Assembly: GCA_021161025.1 (NCBI GenBank)
Contig: JAGHBK010000052.1
Location: forward strand, 1-7,749
Direction: 5' to 3'
DNA length: 7,749 nucleotides
From: a bacterium
GTDB lineage: Bacteria; Patescibacteriota; Minisyncoccia; Minisyncoccales; DG-74-3
Shown here: positions 1 through 5,817 of the stretch, piece after piece
How positions within the stretch are numbered: position 1 is the stretch's first letter
Layout of the letters: each line of letters begins with the position of its first letter
Translations under genes and position numbers: made by a program
Notes under the pieces: generated by a model
Database searches by the model: none
What the model was told of the DNA's origin: nothing
The model's input: only the letters and a program-made list of their open reading frames with translations

Positions 1-1
1 G

Positions 2-853
2 AATATACAATGTGAAAATTATAATACCCAAATAAAAGGATTAAACCCAGAAGATTTTCCTATTATCCCTCATATAAAAGAAGCTGAAAAAATATCTCTT
101 GAGAATCGCTTATTTTGTCAAGGTTTAGAACAAGTAGTAGGGATTGCTAGTCCTTCAACTACCCGACCTGAAATTTCTGGTGTTTATCTTATTTTTGAGA
201 AAAATTTTGTAAAGATGGTAGCTACAGATAGTTTTAGGTTAGCAGAAAAGACTTTTTATTATAAAGCTCCTTCAAATCTCCAACATCAATATAAATTAAT
301 TATTCCCCAAAAAGCAGCTAGAGAGTTGGTAAATATTTTTGGAGGAGGATTAGGAGAGGGTTTAAATATTTACCTTTCTCCAAATCAAATTTGTTTTGAA
401 CAAATTATGCCAGAAAGCGCACCCCATCCACACATTCAATTTCTTTCAAGATTAATTGAGGGAGAATATCCAGACTATCAGGAAATTATCCCTAAAAAAT
501 ATGAAACCCAGATAATTATTCAAAAAAATGAATTTTTAAACCAAGTAAAGACAGCTAGCCTTTTTAGTGGAAAAATTAATGAAATTAAGTTAAAAGTATC
601 ACCAAAAAAGAAAAGGGTGATTGTGTTTTCTCAAAGTCCAGATTTAGGAGAATATCAAAGTTTTTTCCCAGCAAAGATTACCGGAAAAGAGATTGAGATT
701 TCTTTTAATTATAGATTTTTAATAGATGGGCTTTTAAATATTAAAAGCCCAGAAGTGGTTTTTGAGTTAACAGGAGTAGAGGGTCCTGGAATGTTGAAGC
801 CTTTAGGGGATGAAACCTATTTTTATATTGTGATGCCTATTAAATCTAGTTAG
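2..853 (+). CDS. dnaN: DNA polymerase III subunit beta (sliding clamp), 3' part
   Basis: Ring-shaped processivity clamp that tethers the replicative polymerase to DNA. The reading frame is open from the first bases of the window, so the gene starts outside it; 283 residues are present of a family length near 370, so roughly the first 90 are missing. Visible family landmarks are NPEDFPIIP (end of domain I), RPEISGVYL and the following VATDSFRLAEK (domain II, matching the ATDxxRLA signature), GEYPDYQEIIPK (start of domain III), LFSGKINEIKLKV, and a C-terminal YFYIVMPIKSS in place of the usual MPMRL ending. The ATG at 215 is internal (the M before VATDSFRLA), not a start. The stop overlaps the stop of the convergent penicillin-binding protein gene by 4 bp, leaving no room for an intergenic terminator. 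Identification is secure; only the N-terminus is unseen. Confidence 0.96.
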   Translation, partial: NIQCENYNTQIKGLNPEDFPIIPHIKEAEKISLENRLFCQGLEQVVGIASPSTTRPEISGVYLIFEKNFVKMVATDSFRLAEKTFYYKAPSNLQHQYKLIIPQKAARELVNIFGGGLGEGLNIYLSPNQICFEQIMPESAPHPHIQFLSRLIEGEYPDYQEIIPKKYETQIIIQKNEFLNQVKTASLFSGKINEIKLKVSPKKKRVIVFSQSPDLGEYQSFFPAKITGKEIEISFNYRFLIDGLLNIKSPEVVFELTGVEGPGMLKPLGDETYFYIVMPIKSS

Positions 854-2799
854 TATTCTGGTTTGGTAAATTCTTCTTTTGGGAATTTCTGTAAAACTTT
901 TTCCATGAATTCATGGAAAATTGGACCTGCTATTGAAACAGCGGGTTTTTTGACCATTGAAGAATTGTCATTGTTTCCTACCCAAACCCCCACTACTAAA
1001 GATGGTGTATATCCTATAGTCCAAGCATCTTGGTAATATTGTGTTGTTCCAGTTTTTACTGCTACTTGATAATTTTTAAAATATAGTGGTGAGTGTAAAC
1101 CAAACATCGGAGCTCTAGCTGTATTATCCGACAATATATCATTTACCATTCTGGCTACATTCGCTTCTAAAACTCTTTGGGGATCGCTTTTATTTTCTTT
1201 AATTATGTTACCTTTTGAATCTTCAATTCTTAAAATCGATATTGGAGAAAACTTTAGCCCTTCTGTTGCAAAGACTCCGTAAGCTGAGGTCATTTCTAAT
1301 AAATTTACTTCCCACCCACCTAAAACAATAGATGGACCAAATGGTGGTTTTAAAGTAGTAATTCCAAGCTCTTTAGCAGTTTTTACTGAATCTTCTAATC
1401 CTTGTTCCATATTTTCTAAACCTGCATAATCTCTTAAAACTCTTACCGAAGCTACGTTTATTGATTGAGCTAATGCTTCTCTTAGGGTAATTTCTCCCCT
1501 AAAGAGCCCATCGTAATTTTCGGGAATATAAGGTTTTCCTCCCCAAACTCCGAAGTTGGTTTTTTCATCTACAACAATTGTATCAGGAGTAAAACCCTTT
1601 TTAAAAGCGGTAGCATAAACAAACGGTTTAAAAGCAGAACCGGGTTGTCTGAGACCCAAAGTAGCTACATTAAAATGAGGTGAAAACTTGCAATTCTTCT
1701 GAGGTTCGCAACCTGGAGGATATTCCTCTTTATCATAACCTGCTCCTCCTACCATAGCTAAAACTTCTCCTGTTTTAGGATTAATAGCTACCAGAGCTGC
1801 ATTATAAGCACCAAATGCTTTATTTCTTTCGACTCCTTTTTCAATTATCTCTTCTGCTAGTTTTTGAAGTTCCCAATCTAAGCTCGTATATATTTTAAAA
1901 CCTCCCTGTCTTAGAAAGTCTAAACTATAGGTTTTTTCTAATTGTGGTAGTATATACTCTACTGTAAAATAAGGCGCCTTTACACCTTTGGAGCTAACAA
2001 ACTTTATCTTTGTTTCTTTAGCTTCTTGGAGCTCTTTCTCTGAAATATATCCTAAAGAAGCCATTCTCTCTAAGATATAATTTTTTCTTTCAAGGAGCTC
2101 TGTTTCGTTGCGATAAGGAGAAAGATAACTGGGTGCTCGGATTAAAGCAGCTAAAGTTGCTGCCTCAGGTAAAGTTATCTCAGAGACGGGTTTTTTAAAA
2201 TAGGTTTGTGCCGCTTCTTCTACACCATATGCATTTTGACCAAAGGGAACTTGGTTTAAATACCATTCCAAAATTTGCTCTTTAGAATAACGTCTATCTA
2301 ACTCTAAGGCTAAGATAATTTCTCTAATTTTCCTTTCAGGTGTTTTTTCGGTTGTTAAAAAAGTTGATCTAATAAGTTGCTGAGGTATAGTTGAACCACC
2401 ATAGATAGGTTCTCCGATTTTAATATCTTTTAAAATAGCCCTAAAAATCCCTTTTATGTCTATGCCAACATGATGATAAAAATTTGCATCCTCTGCTACT
2501 AAAATTGCATCCTGAAGATGTTTTGGAATTTTATCTAATGTAACATAACTTCTTTTTTCTTCCCCATAAACTTCATATAAAAGCACTGTGCCAGTTCGGT
2601 CGTAAACTTTCGTCGATTGAATAAACTGGTGTTCAGTGAATCTTTCTGGTCTTGGCAGGTCTTTGGCAAAATAGATAAAAAACCCTAAACAAATAAGGAT
2701 TAAAAATATAAAAAAATAACCCAACATCCTTAAAAAGACAGAAAAAAAACCTTTTTTCTTTTTGTAAATTTCTTTTTTACTTTTCCTTTTTGCCATCAT
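850..2799 (-). CDS. Class A penicillin-binding protein (bifunctional transglycosylase/transpeptidase, PBP1A family)
   Basis: Membrane-anchored enzyme that polymerises lipid II into glycan strands and cross-links the peptides. The 649 residues show a Lys-rich cytoplasmic tail, one membrane segment at about 19-45, and a GT51 domain with EDANFYHHVG (103-112, catalytic E103), GGSTIPQQ (134-141), RKIRE (156-160), EQILEWYLNQVPFG (174-187) and RAP (221-223). The transpeptidase domain follows, with SAFK (388-391, nucleophile S388), SIN (446-448) and KTGTT (582-586). All catalytic motifs are intact; GGSTIPQQ has Pro where GGSTITQQ is usual. A pair of cysteines (364, 370) sits in the loop before SAFK. 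Two consecutive ATG codons (2799 and 2796) can serve as start; GAG directly upstream favours 2796 slightly. The gene is divergent from tyrS, and a weak promoter (TTGAGG-18-TATTCT) can be drawn at 2821-2850. The family is certain; the exact paralogue name is not. Confidence 0.96.
   Translation of the reverse strand: MMAKRKSKKEIYKKKKGFFSVFLRMLGYFFIFLILICLGFFIYFAKDLPRPERFTEHQFIQSTKVYDRTGTVLLYEVYGEEKRSYVTLDKIPKHLQDAILVAEDANFYHHVGIDIKGIFRAILKDIKIGEPIYGGSTIPQQLIRSTFLTTEKTPERKIREIILALELDRRYSKEQILEWYLNQVPFGQNAYGVEEAAQTYFKKPVSEITLPEAATLAALIRAPSYLSPYRNETELLERKNYILERMASLGYISEKELQEAKETKIKFVSSKGVKAPYFTVEYILPQLEKTYSLDFLRQGGFKIYTSLDWELQKLAEEIIEKGVERNKAFGAYNAALVAINPKTGEVLAMVGGAGYDKEEYPPGCEPQKNCKFSPHFNVATLGLRQPGSAFKPFVYATAFKKGFTPDTIVVDEKTNFGVWGGKPYIPENYDGLFRGEITLREALAQSINVASVRVLRDYAGLENMEQGLEDSVKTAKELGITTLKPPFGPSIVLGGWEVNLLEMTSAYGVFATEGLKFSPISILRIEDSKGNIIKENKSDPQRVLEANVARMVNDILSDNTARAPMFGLHSPLYFKNYQVAVKTGTTQYYQDAWTIGYTPSLVVGVWVGNNDNSSMVKKPAVSIAGPIFHEFMEKVLQKFPKEEFTKPEY
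899..920. repeat. 22-bp perfect palindrome in the 3' end of the PBP gene
   Basis: TTTTCCATGAA is followed directly by its exact reverse complement, centred on the GAATTC at 907-912. It lies inside PBP codons for FHEFMEK and about 46 bp beyond the dnaN stop. As RNA, either strand could form a stem of about 9 bp closed by a short AAUU loop. No T-run follows on the plus side; on the minus side the stem is followed by AGTTTT. It may help end or stall transcripts of the convergent pair, which have no other terminator, or be a chance product of AT-rich codons. Confidence 0.45.
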
Positions 2800-2818
2800 C
2801 TCGATTTTATTTTATGAT
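2790..2818 (+). promoter_or_regulatory. Probable sigma70-type promoter of tyrS
   Basis: TTGCCA at 2790-2795 and TATGAT at 2813-2818 are 17 bp apart, each one base from consensus. Initiation would fall near 2825. The -35 lies over the first codons of the divergent PBP gene. If used, it rules out the upstream in-frame ATGs at 2790 and 2814 as tyrS starts and leaves either an almost leaderless ATG at 2826 or a leader of about 85 nt before GTG 2910. Seen by eye only. Confidence 0.5.
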
Positions 2819-2829
2819 AAAGAATATGA

Positions 2830-2911
2830 ACCCCAGTAGAAAATCCTCAAACAAACACTTCTATTCTAATATTAGAACGCCTAGAGAACAAGGCAAGTTT
2901 TCTAACGGGGT
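2830..2911. repeat. 82-bp imperfect palindromic element between the PBP and tyrS genes
   Basis: The outer arms ACCCCAGTAGAAAA (2830-2843) and TTTTCTAACGGGGT (2898-2911) pair at 12 of 14 positions. A perfect 14-bp palindrome, TTCTAATATTAGAA (2864-2877), has exactly the same centre (2870.5). The sequence between outer and inner arms does not pair in that register, so this is a nested, partly decayed inverted repeat. Its plus-strand reading, ending KFSNGVK, does not look like tyrosyl-tRNA synthetase. From memory, TTTCTAACGGGGT-type motifs recur many times in Parcubacteria genomes; I cannot verify this here. It sits exactly in the divergent promoter region and would form a hairpin in the tyrS leader. 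Confidence 0.6.
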
Positions 2912-4106
2912 GAAAATAAATACCAATTTAAAAGAAATAGAAGAGGTTTTAACAAAAGGTGTTGAAAAAATTTTACCGAGCAAGAAAAAATTAAAAGAAT
3001 TAATGCGAAAAAGGAAAATTCGTCTTTATTTAGGTATTGATCCGACCTCTCCTTATCTACATTTGGGTCATACTATACCTTTAAGAAAACTCAGAGGGTT
3101 TCAAAAATTAGGACATGAAGTTATTTTAGTTTTTGGCACCTTTACAGCTCAAATAGGAGACCCTACCGGAAGAGATGAGAAGAGAAGACCACTCTCTCTT
3201 CAAGAAATTGAGAAAAATATGGCCACCTATAAAAAACAAGCCTCGAAGGTTCTTGATCTTTCCAAGGCAAAAATTCGATATAATGGAGATTGGTTATCCA
3301 AACTAACATTTAAGGAAGTGATTGAACTTTGCTCACATTTTACTATTTCACGACTTTTAGAAAGAGAAATGTTTCAACGTCGCCTAAAAAAAGGAAAAGA
3401 AGTCTGGGTGAGTGAGTTTTTGTATCCTCTCTTGCAAGGATACGATTCTGTAGCAATGGATGTGGATTTAGAAATAGGGGCAAGCGATCAATTATTTAAT
3501 ATGCTGATAGGCCGAAAGTTAGTAAGAATATATAAAAACAAAGAGAAATTTGTATTAACAACTCCAATGTTACCAGGTTTAGATGGAAGAAAAATGAGTA
3601 AGACTTTTAAGAATACAGTTAATATATTAGATACTCCAAATGAGATGTATGGAAAATTAATGTCTTTGAGAGATGAATTAATAATTCAGTATTTTACATT
3701 ATGTACTAATCTTTCTCAAAGAGAGATAAAGGAAATTGAAAAAAATCTGAAGAAGGGAAAAGTTAACCCTCGTGATGTTAAGGCAAGGTTAGCTAGAGAA
3801 ATAGTTGCCATCTATCATAGCAAAAAAGCAGCAATTTTAGCTGAGAAAGAGTTTGAGAGAGTTTTTAAAGAAAAGAAATTACCTACTCATCTTCCTGAGG
3901 TAAAAGTTAAAGGAAAAGTTTTCAATGTTTTAAGGCTTTTGGTAATTACAAATTTAGCCTCTTCAAATTCAGAAGCTAAAAGGTTAGTGTTACAAGGTGC
4001 AGTCAAAATTGATGGAAAGATAGAAAAAGATTGGAAGAAAAAAATAAAAATAGAAAAAGGAACCATTATTCAAGTTGGAAAGAGAAAATTCTTAAAGTTA
4101 AAATAG
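2910..4106 (+). CDS. tyrS: Tyrosyl-tRNA synthetase
   Basis: Class I synthetase that charges tRNA-Tyr with tyrosine. I choose GTG 2910, giving 398 residues beginning MKINTNLKEIEEVLTKGVE, because family similarity starts there and the length then matches the roughly 400-residue bacterial type. An in-frame ATG at 2826 (or 2814, 2790) would add 28-40 residues read from the palindromic repeat. Numbered from the GTG, LGIDPTSPYLHLGH carries the HIGH-type motif HLGH (51-54). GYDSVAMDVDLEIGASDQ (177-194) is the tyrosine-recognition region, and GRKMSKT (226-232) is the KMSKS loop with Thr as last residue. An S4-like RNA-binding domain (about 338-370, LLVITNLASSNSEAKRLVLQGAVKIDG) closes the protein. No good ribosome binding site precedes any candidate start. 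The gene ends 4 bp before a strong hairpin terminator. Function is certain, start codon less so. Confidence 0.93.
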   Translation: MKINTNLKEIEEVLTKGVEKILPSKKKLKELMRKRKIRLYLGIDPTSPYLHLGHTIPLRKLRGFQKLGHEVILVFGTFTAQIGDPTGRDEKRRPLSLQEIEKNMATYKKQASKVLDLSKAKIRYNGDWLSKLTFKEVIELCSHFTISRLLEREMFQRRLKKGKEVWVSEFLYPLLQGYDSVAMDVDLEIGASDQLFNMLIGRKLVRIYKNKEKFVLTTPMLPGLDGRKMSKTFKNTVNILDTPNEMYGKLMSLRDELIIQYFTLCTNLSQREIKEIEKNLKKGKVNPRDVKARLAREIVAIYHSKKAAILAEKEFERVFKEKKLPTHLPEVKVKGKVFNVLRLLVITNLASSNSEAKRLVLQGAVKIDGKIEKDWKKKIKIEKGTIIQVGKRKFLKLK

Positions 4107-4107
4107 C

Positions 4108-4141
4108 AAAACCCCCGCAGAGATGCGGGGGTTAATTTTTA
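4108..4141. terminator. Rho-independent terminator shared by tyrS and the acidic mini-gene
   Basis: Stem ACCCCCGCA (4111-4119) pairs perfectly with TGCGGGGGT (4124-4132), extended by A4110-T4133, around a GAGA tetraloop of the stable GNRA type. It is followed by AA and five T residues on the plus strand. On the minus strand the stem is followed by TTTT, so it can act in both directions. It lies just after the tyrS stop and directly after the stop of the small minus-strand ORF. Confidence 0.9.
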
Positions 4142-4273
4142 CCATTCTTCATCTTCTTCTTCTTTTTCAATTTCCTCACTCTCGCCTTCTTCCTCTTCCT
4201 CTTCTGCACCTTCTTCTTCCCATTCTTCCTCTTCTTGATTTAAAAATGGATAAAAGGTTTTATCACTGATCAT
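4139..4273 (-). CDS. Small, extremely acidic protein of 44 residues (unrecognised)
   Basis: An ATG at 4273-4271 opens a frame of 44 codons ending with TAA at 4141-4139. The product starts MISDKTFYPFLN and is then almost continuous glutamate broken by G, A, S, I, K and two tryptophans (W18 and the C-terminal W44). I count 22 Glu, 2 Asp and only 2 Lys, for a net charge near -22. Support for a real gene is contextual: a perfect TTGACA-16-TATAAT promoter lies just upstream on the same strand, and a strong terminator begins exactly after the stop, making a compact monocistronic unit of about 225 nt. There is no Shine-Dalgarno site (ACTATC precedes the ATG). I know no family for it. Possible roles such as a nucleic-acid mimic, chaperone-like or charge-buffer protein are guesses. 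The alternative is that the CT-rich DNA is a low-complexity tract within a non-coding RNA. Confidence 0.55.
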   Translation of the reverse strand: MISDKTFYPFLNQEEEEWEEEGAEEEEEEGESEEIEKEEEDEEW

Positions 4274-4303
4274 GATAGTAATTTTTTATTTTTATTACCC
4301 GAC

Positions 4304-4339
4304 CTTTTAGGCTACCAGTAGATTTTGGAAGCCTAAAAG
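4304..4339 (-). promoter_or_regulatory. Inverted repeat giving a 5'-end stem-loop on the acidic mini-gene transcript
   Basis: CTTTTAGGCT (4304-4313) is mirrored by AGCCTAAAAG (4330-4339), ten perfect pairs, then an A-A mismatch and CCA/TGG pairing (4315-4317/4326-4328) around a short loop. With the promoter at 4341-4368, transcription should begin near 4334, so the RNA would start AGGCUUCCA and fold back on UGGUAGCCU at once. No T-run follows on either strand, so it is not a normal terminator. It could protect the 5' end, act as a leader control element, or be an operator covering the start site. Confidence 0.55.
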
Positions 4340-4340
4340 T

Positions 4341-4368
4341 ATTATAGACACCCAAAAAGGTTTGTCAA
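4341..4368 (-). promoter_or_regulatory. Consensus sigma70 promoter for the acidic mini-gene
   Basis: On the minus strand TTGACA (4368-4363) and TATAAT (4346-4341) both match the consensus perfectly with a 16-bp spacer. The -35 overlaps the stop codon of ruvC (4367-4365). The expected start is near A4334, giving a leader of about 60 nt before the ATG at 4273. A fully consensus promoter here implies a strongly transcribed short unit, independent of the yebC-ruvC operon that precedes it on the same strand. Confidence 0.75.
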
Positions 4369-4844
4369 GACACCCTAAGGTCTTTTTGAAGAAGATAAGT
4401 CAAAGCAATCGCTAAGGCATCAACTGCATCATCAGATTTAGGGAGTTTTTTCAAATTTAATATTTTTTTTACCTGCTTTTTAACAGTTTTTTTTGTTGCT
4501 CTACCATAACCTGTAATAACCCCCTTCACTTGGAGTGGAGTGACTTGATATACTGGTAGATTTTTTTTCGCTGCTGTTAAAAGAATTACTCCTTCAGCTT
4601 GGCTTACAGGTATTACTGTTTTTGAATTTTTGAAAAAATAGACCTTTTCCATTACTAAAATCTCAGGTCTATGTTTTTTTATTATTTTAGAAAGTTTATT
4701 GTTGATTATTTTTAAGCGTTTAGTAACAGGTAAAGCAGAATCAGTTTGAATTGTGCCATACTCCAAGCATTTGAAGACCCTTTTTCTTCTGATCACTCCA
4801 TAGCCAGTTGTTGCTGTTCCAGGATCAATTCCTAATACGATCAT
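4365..4844 (-). CDS. ruvC: Crossover junction endodeoxyribonuclease RuvC
   Basis: Holliday-junction resolvase that acts as a dimer with RuvAB, using two metal ions in an RNase H-like fold. The 159 residues match the usual length. The four catalytic acidic residues are present: D7 in GIDPGTATTGYG, E66 in LVMEKVYFF, and D139 and D142 in SDDAVDALAIAL. The VKGVITGYGRATKKTV stretch (106-121) matches the conserved VKxxVTGxGxAxKxxV region that includes the junction-binding segment. The ATG at 4844 lies 2 bp after the yebC stop, so the gene is very likely translated from the yebC message, perhaps by coupling, since no clear ribosome binding site is seen. yebC-ruvC is a widespread gene pairing. ruvA and ruvB are not in this window. 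The end of the gene contains the -35 of the next small gene. Confidence 0.96.
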   Translation of the reverse strand: MIVLGIDPGTATTGYGVIRRKRVFKCLEYGTIQTDSALPVTKRLKIINNKLSKIIKKHRPEILVMEKVYFFKNSKTVIPVSQAEGVILLTAAKKNLPVYQVTPLQVKGVITGYGRATKKTVKKQVKKILNLKKLPKSDDAVDALAIALTYLLQKDLRVS

Positions 4845-4846
4845 AC

Positions 4847-5581
4847 TTAAGTTTTTAAATTCGAATAAATTTCCTGGACATCTTCTGATTCATCTAAGGC
4901 CTCGAAAAGTTTTTCTAAAGCTTCTCTTTCTTTTTCTGGAATTTCAATTTGTTTTTTTGCTACCCAATCTAAAGTGGCATCTTCTATTTTAACTTCTTCC
5001 TTTTCGAGGTTTCTTTTAACTTTCTCCAAATCTTCAATTTTTGTATAGATATCTAACAGATCATTATGCCAGTAAATATCTTCAGCCCCCGCTTCAATTG
5101 CTTTTAACTCTAAATCTTCTTTTGATTTGACGTCTGGTATTTGGTCCTTAGTATTTACTGTGATTACCCCTTTTCTTTCAAAAAGCCACCTTACTGATCC
5201 TTCTTGAGCTAACTTCCCATTGTATTTTGAGAGAATTTGCTTTATTTGTGAAATAGTTCTATTTTTATTATCAGTGATACCTTCTATGATAATAGCTACA
5301 CCTCCTGGACCGTAAGCTTCAAGTAAAATATTTTCAAAGTGAACGCCTTCGATTTCTCCTGTTCCTCTTTTAATCGCTCGTTCAATGTTTTCTTTTGGCA
5401 TATTGAAATCTTTAGCTCTTTCAATAGCTATTCTTAAATTAGGGTTAGTCTCAGGATCTGGACCGCCACTTCTTGCAGCAATAGAAATCGCTCTCGAAAG
5501 TTTCGAGAAAATTTGCCCTTTTTTTAAATCGGCTGTAGTTTTCTGGTGTCTTATTCTGTGCCAATGAGAATGTCCTGACAT
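4847..5581 (-). CDS. yebC: YebC/PmpR (TACO1) family protein
   Basis: Family long annotated as a DNA-binding transcriptional regulator; related proteins, including mitochondrial TACO1, act in translation and relieve ribosome stalling at difficult sequences such as polyproline. The 244-residue product has the full family length and its signature start MSGHSHWHRIRHQK, followed by AADxKKGxxFSKL-like TTADLKKGQIFSKL (15-28). NPNLRIAIERAKDFNMPKENIERAIKRG (46-73) and LLEAYGPGGVAIIIEGITDNKNRT (86-109) are equally typical, and the acidic C-terminal domain is complete. It is the first gene of the operon with ruvC. The intergenic region upstream is shared with a strong divergent promoter for a structured RNA. 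A possible yebC promoter (TTGTCA at 5679-5674, TAACAT at 5656-5651, 17 bp apart on the minus strand) would share its -35 bases with that divergent promoter. Confidence 0.96.
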   Translation of the reverse strand: MSGHSHWHRIRHQKTTADLKKGQIFSKLSRAISIAARSGGPDPETNPNLRIAIERAKDFNMPKENIERAIKRGTGEIEGVHFENILLEAYGPGGVAIIIEGITDNKNRTISQIKQILSKYNGKLAQEGSVRWLFERKGVITVNTKDQIPDVKSKEDLELKAIEAGAEDIYWHNDLLDIYTKIEDLEKVKRNLEKEEVKIEDATLDWVAKKQIEIPEKEREALEKLFEALDESEDVQEIYSNLKT

Positions 5582-5636
5582 ACTAATTTATTTTACTTTT
5601 TTTATAGATTAAATTCAAACATCTAAAAGTTCTAAA

Positions 5637-5661
5637 ATGTTTAACTTACGATGTTAAACAT
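5637..5661. promoter_or_regulatory. 9+9 bp inverted repeat, operator-like, upstream of yebC and the structured RNA
   Basis: ATGTTTAAC (5637-5645) and GTTAAACAT (5653-5661) are exact reverse complements separated by 7 bp (TTACGAT), making a 25-bp site. It lies 12 bp upstream of the -35 of the plus-strand RNA promoter and overlaps a possible -10 of yebC on the minus strand. Size and symmetry fit binding by a dimeric helix-turn-helix regulator; no such gene is in the window. No T-run follows, so it is not a terminator. Confidence 0.4.
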
Positions 5662-5672
5662 AATATAGAGAC

Positions 5673-5701
5673 TTGACAAAATTTCCAGAATTTGATATTA
5701 T
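5673..5701 (+). promoter_or_regulatory. Strong promoter of the structured RNA (TTGACA, extended -10)
   Basis: TTGACA (5673-5678) is a perfect -35, followed after exactly 17 bp by TATTAT (5696-5701), which is preceded by TGA (5693-5695), the TGn of an extended -10. The predicted start is G5708, one base before the first paired base of the RNA hairpin. No open reading frame of note follows on this strand, so the promoter serves a non-coding transcript. Confidence 0.75.
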
Positions 5702-5707
5702 ATAAAA

Positions 5708-5817
5708 GCAGCCCGGAGCTAGGAACTTCTTTTTGTGGGTAATCTGGAGCTTTCTGGATTATTCCTCAGAGAAGTTCTGGCCTAAGATGTTTATTTGGTT
5801 TCTCCGGGCTGATTTTT
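5708..5817 (+). ncRNA. Candidate structured small RNA of about 110 nt, family unknown
   Basis: The sequence folds into a long rod. Closing stem CAGCCCGGAG (5709-5718) pairs perfectly with CTCCGGGCTG (5802-5811). A second stem, GGAACTTCTTT (5722-5732) with AAGAAGTTC-like 5768-5778, has 11 pairs. An apical stem, 5737-5748 with 5753-5764, has 12 pairs and a GCUU loop. Between the first two stems lies a lopsided bubble, 3 nt on the 5' side and 23 nt on the 3' side. Six pairs are G-U (for example 5738-5763, 5739-5762, 5722-5778), which pair only in the plus-strand RNA and would be A-C mismatches on the other strand. Five T residues (5813-5817) follow the closing stem as a terminator tail. The strong promoter starts exactly at its 5' end. 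A 6S-like regulatory RNA is one idea (closing stem plus bubble), but it is much shorter than usual 6S RNA. Signal recognition particle RNA is excluded by the absence of its apical motif. Confidence 0.65.

Noticed and set aside
2790..2909. N-terminal extension of tyrS from ATG 2790, 2814 or 2826
   Set aside because: The extra residues are read from the palindromic repeat and do not resemble TyrRS, and the likely transcription start near 2825 excludes the first two. ATG 2826 cannot be fully ruled out.
2819..2909. T-box or other riboswitch in the tyrS leader
   Set aside because: The leader is only about 85 nt, consists of the repeat, and shows no T-box sequence or specifier stem.
4139..4273. 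The CT-rich stretch as a CRISPR or simple tandem repeat
   Set aside because: There are no evenly spaced repeats or spacers; the irregular codons, two TGG codons and promoter/terminator placement fit a small gene better.
5385..5567. Plus-strand frame of 60 codons opposite yebC
   Set aside because: It is antisense to the most conserved N-terminal part of yebC, with no promoter or ribosome binding site seen.
5708..5817. Signal recognition particle (4.5S-type) RNA
   Set aside because: The size and rod shape fit, but the apical GGAAGGAAGCAGC-type motif and its paired internal loops are absent on both strands.
5708..5817. The same hairpin read only as a minus-strand terminator of the pilB-like gene
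   Set aside because: The stem arms are about 90 nt apart, which is atypical for a simple terminator; the G-U pairs and the promoter favour a plus-strand RNA. Some terminating effect on pilB is still possible because TTTT follows on the minus strand.
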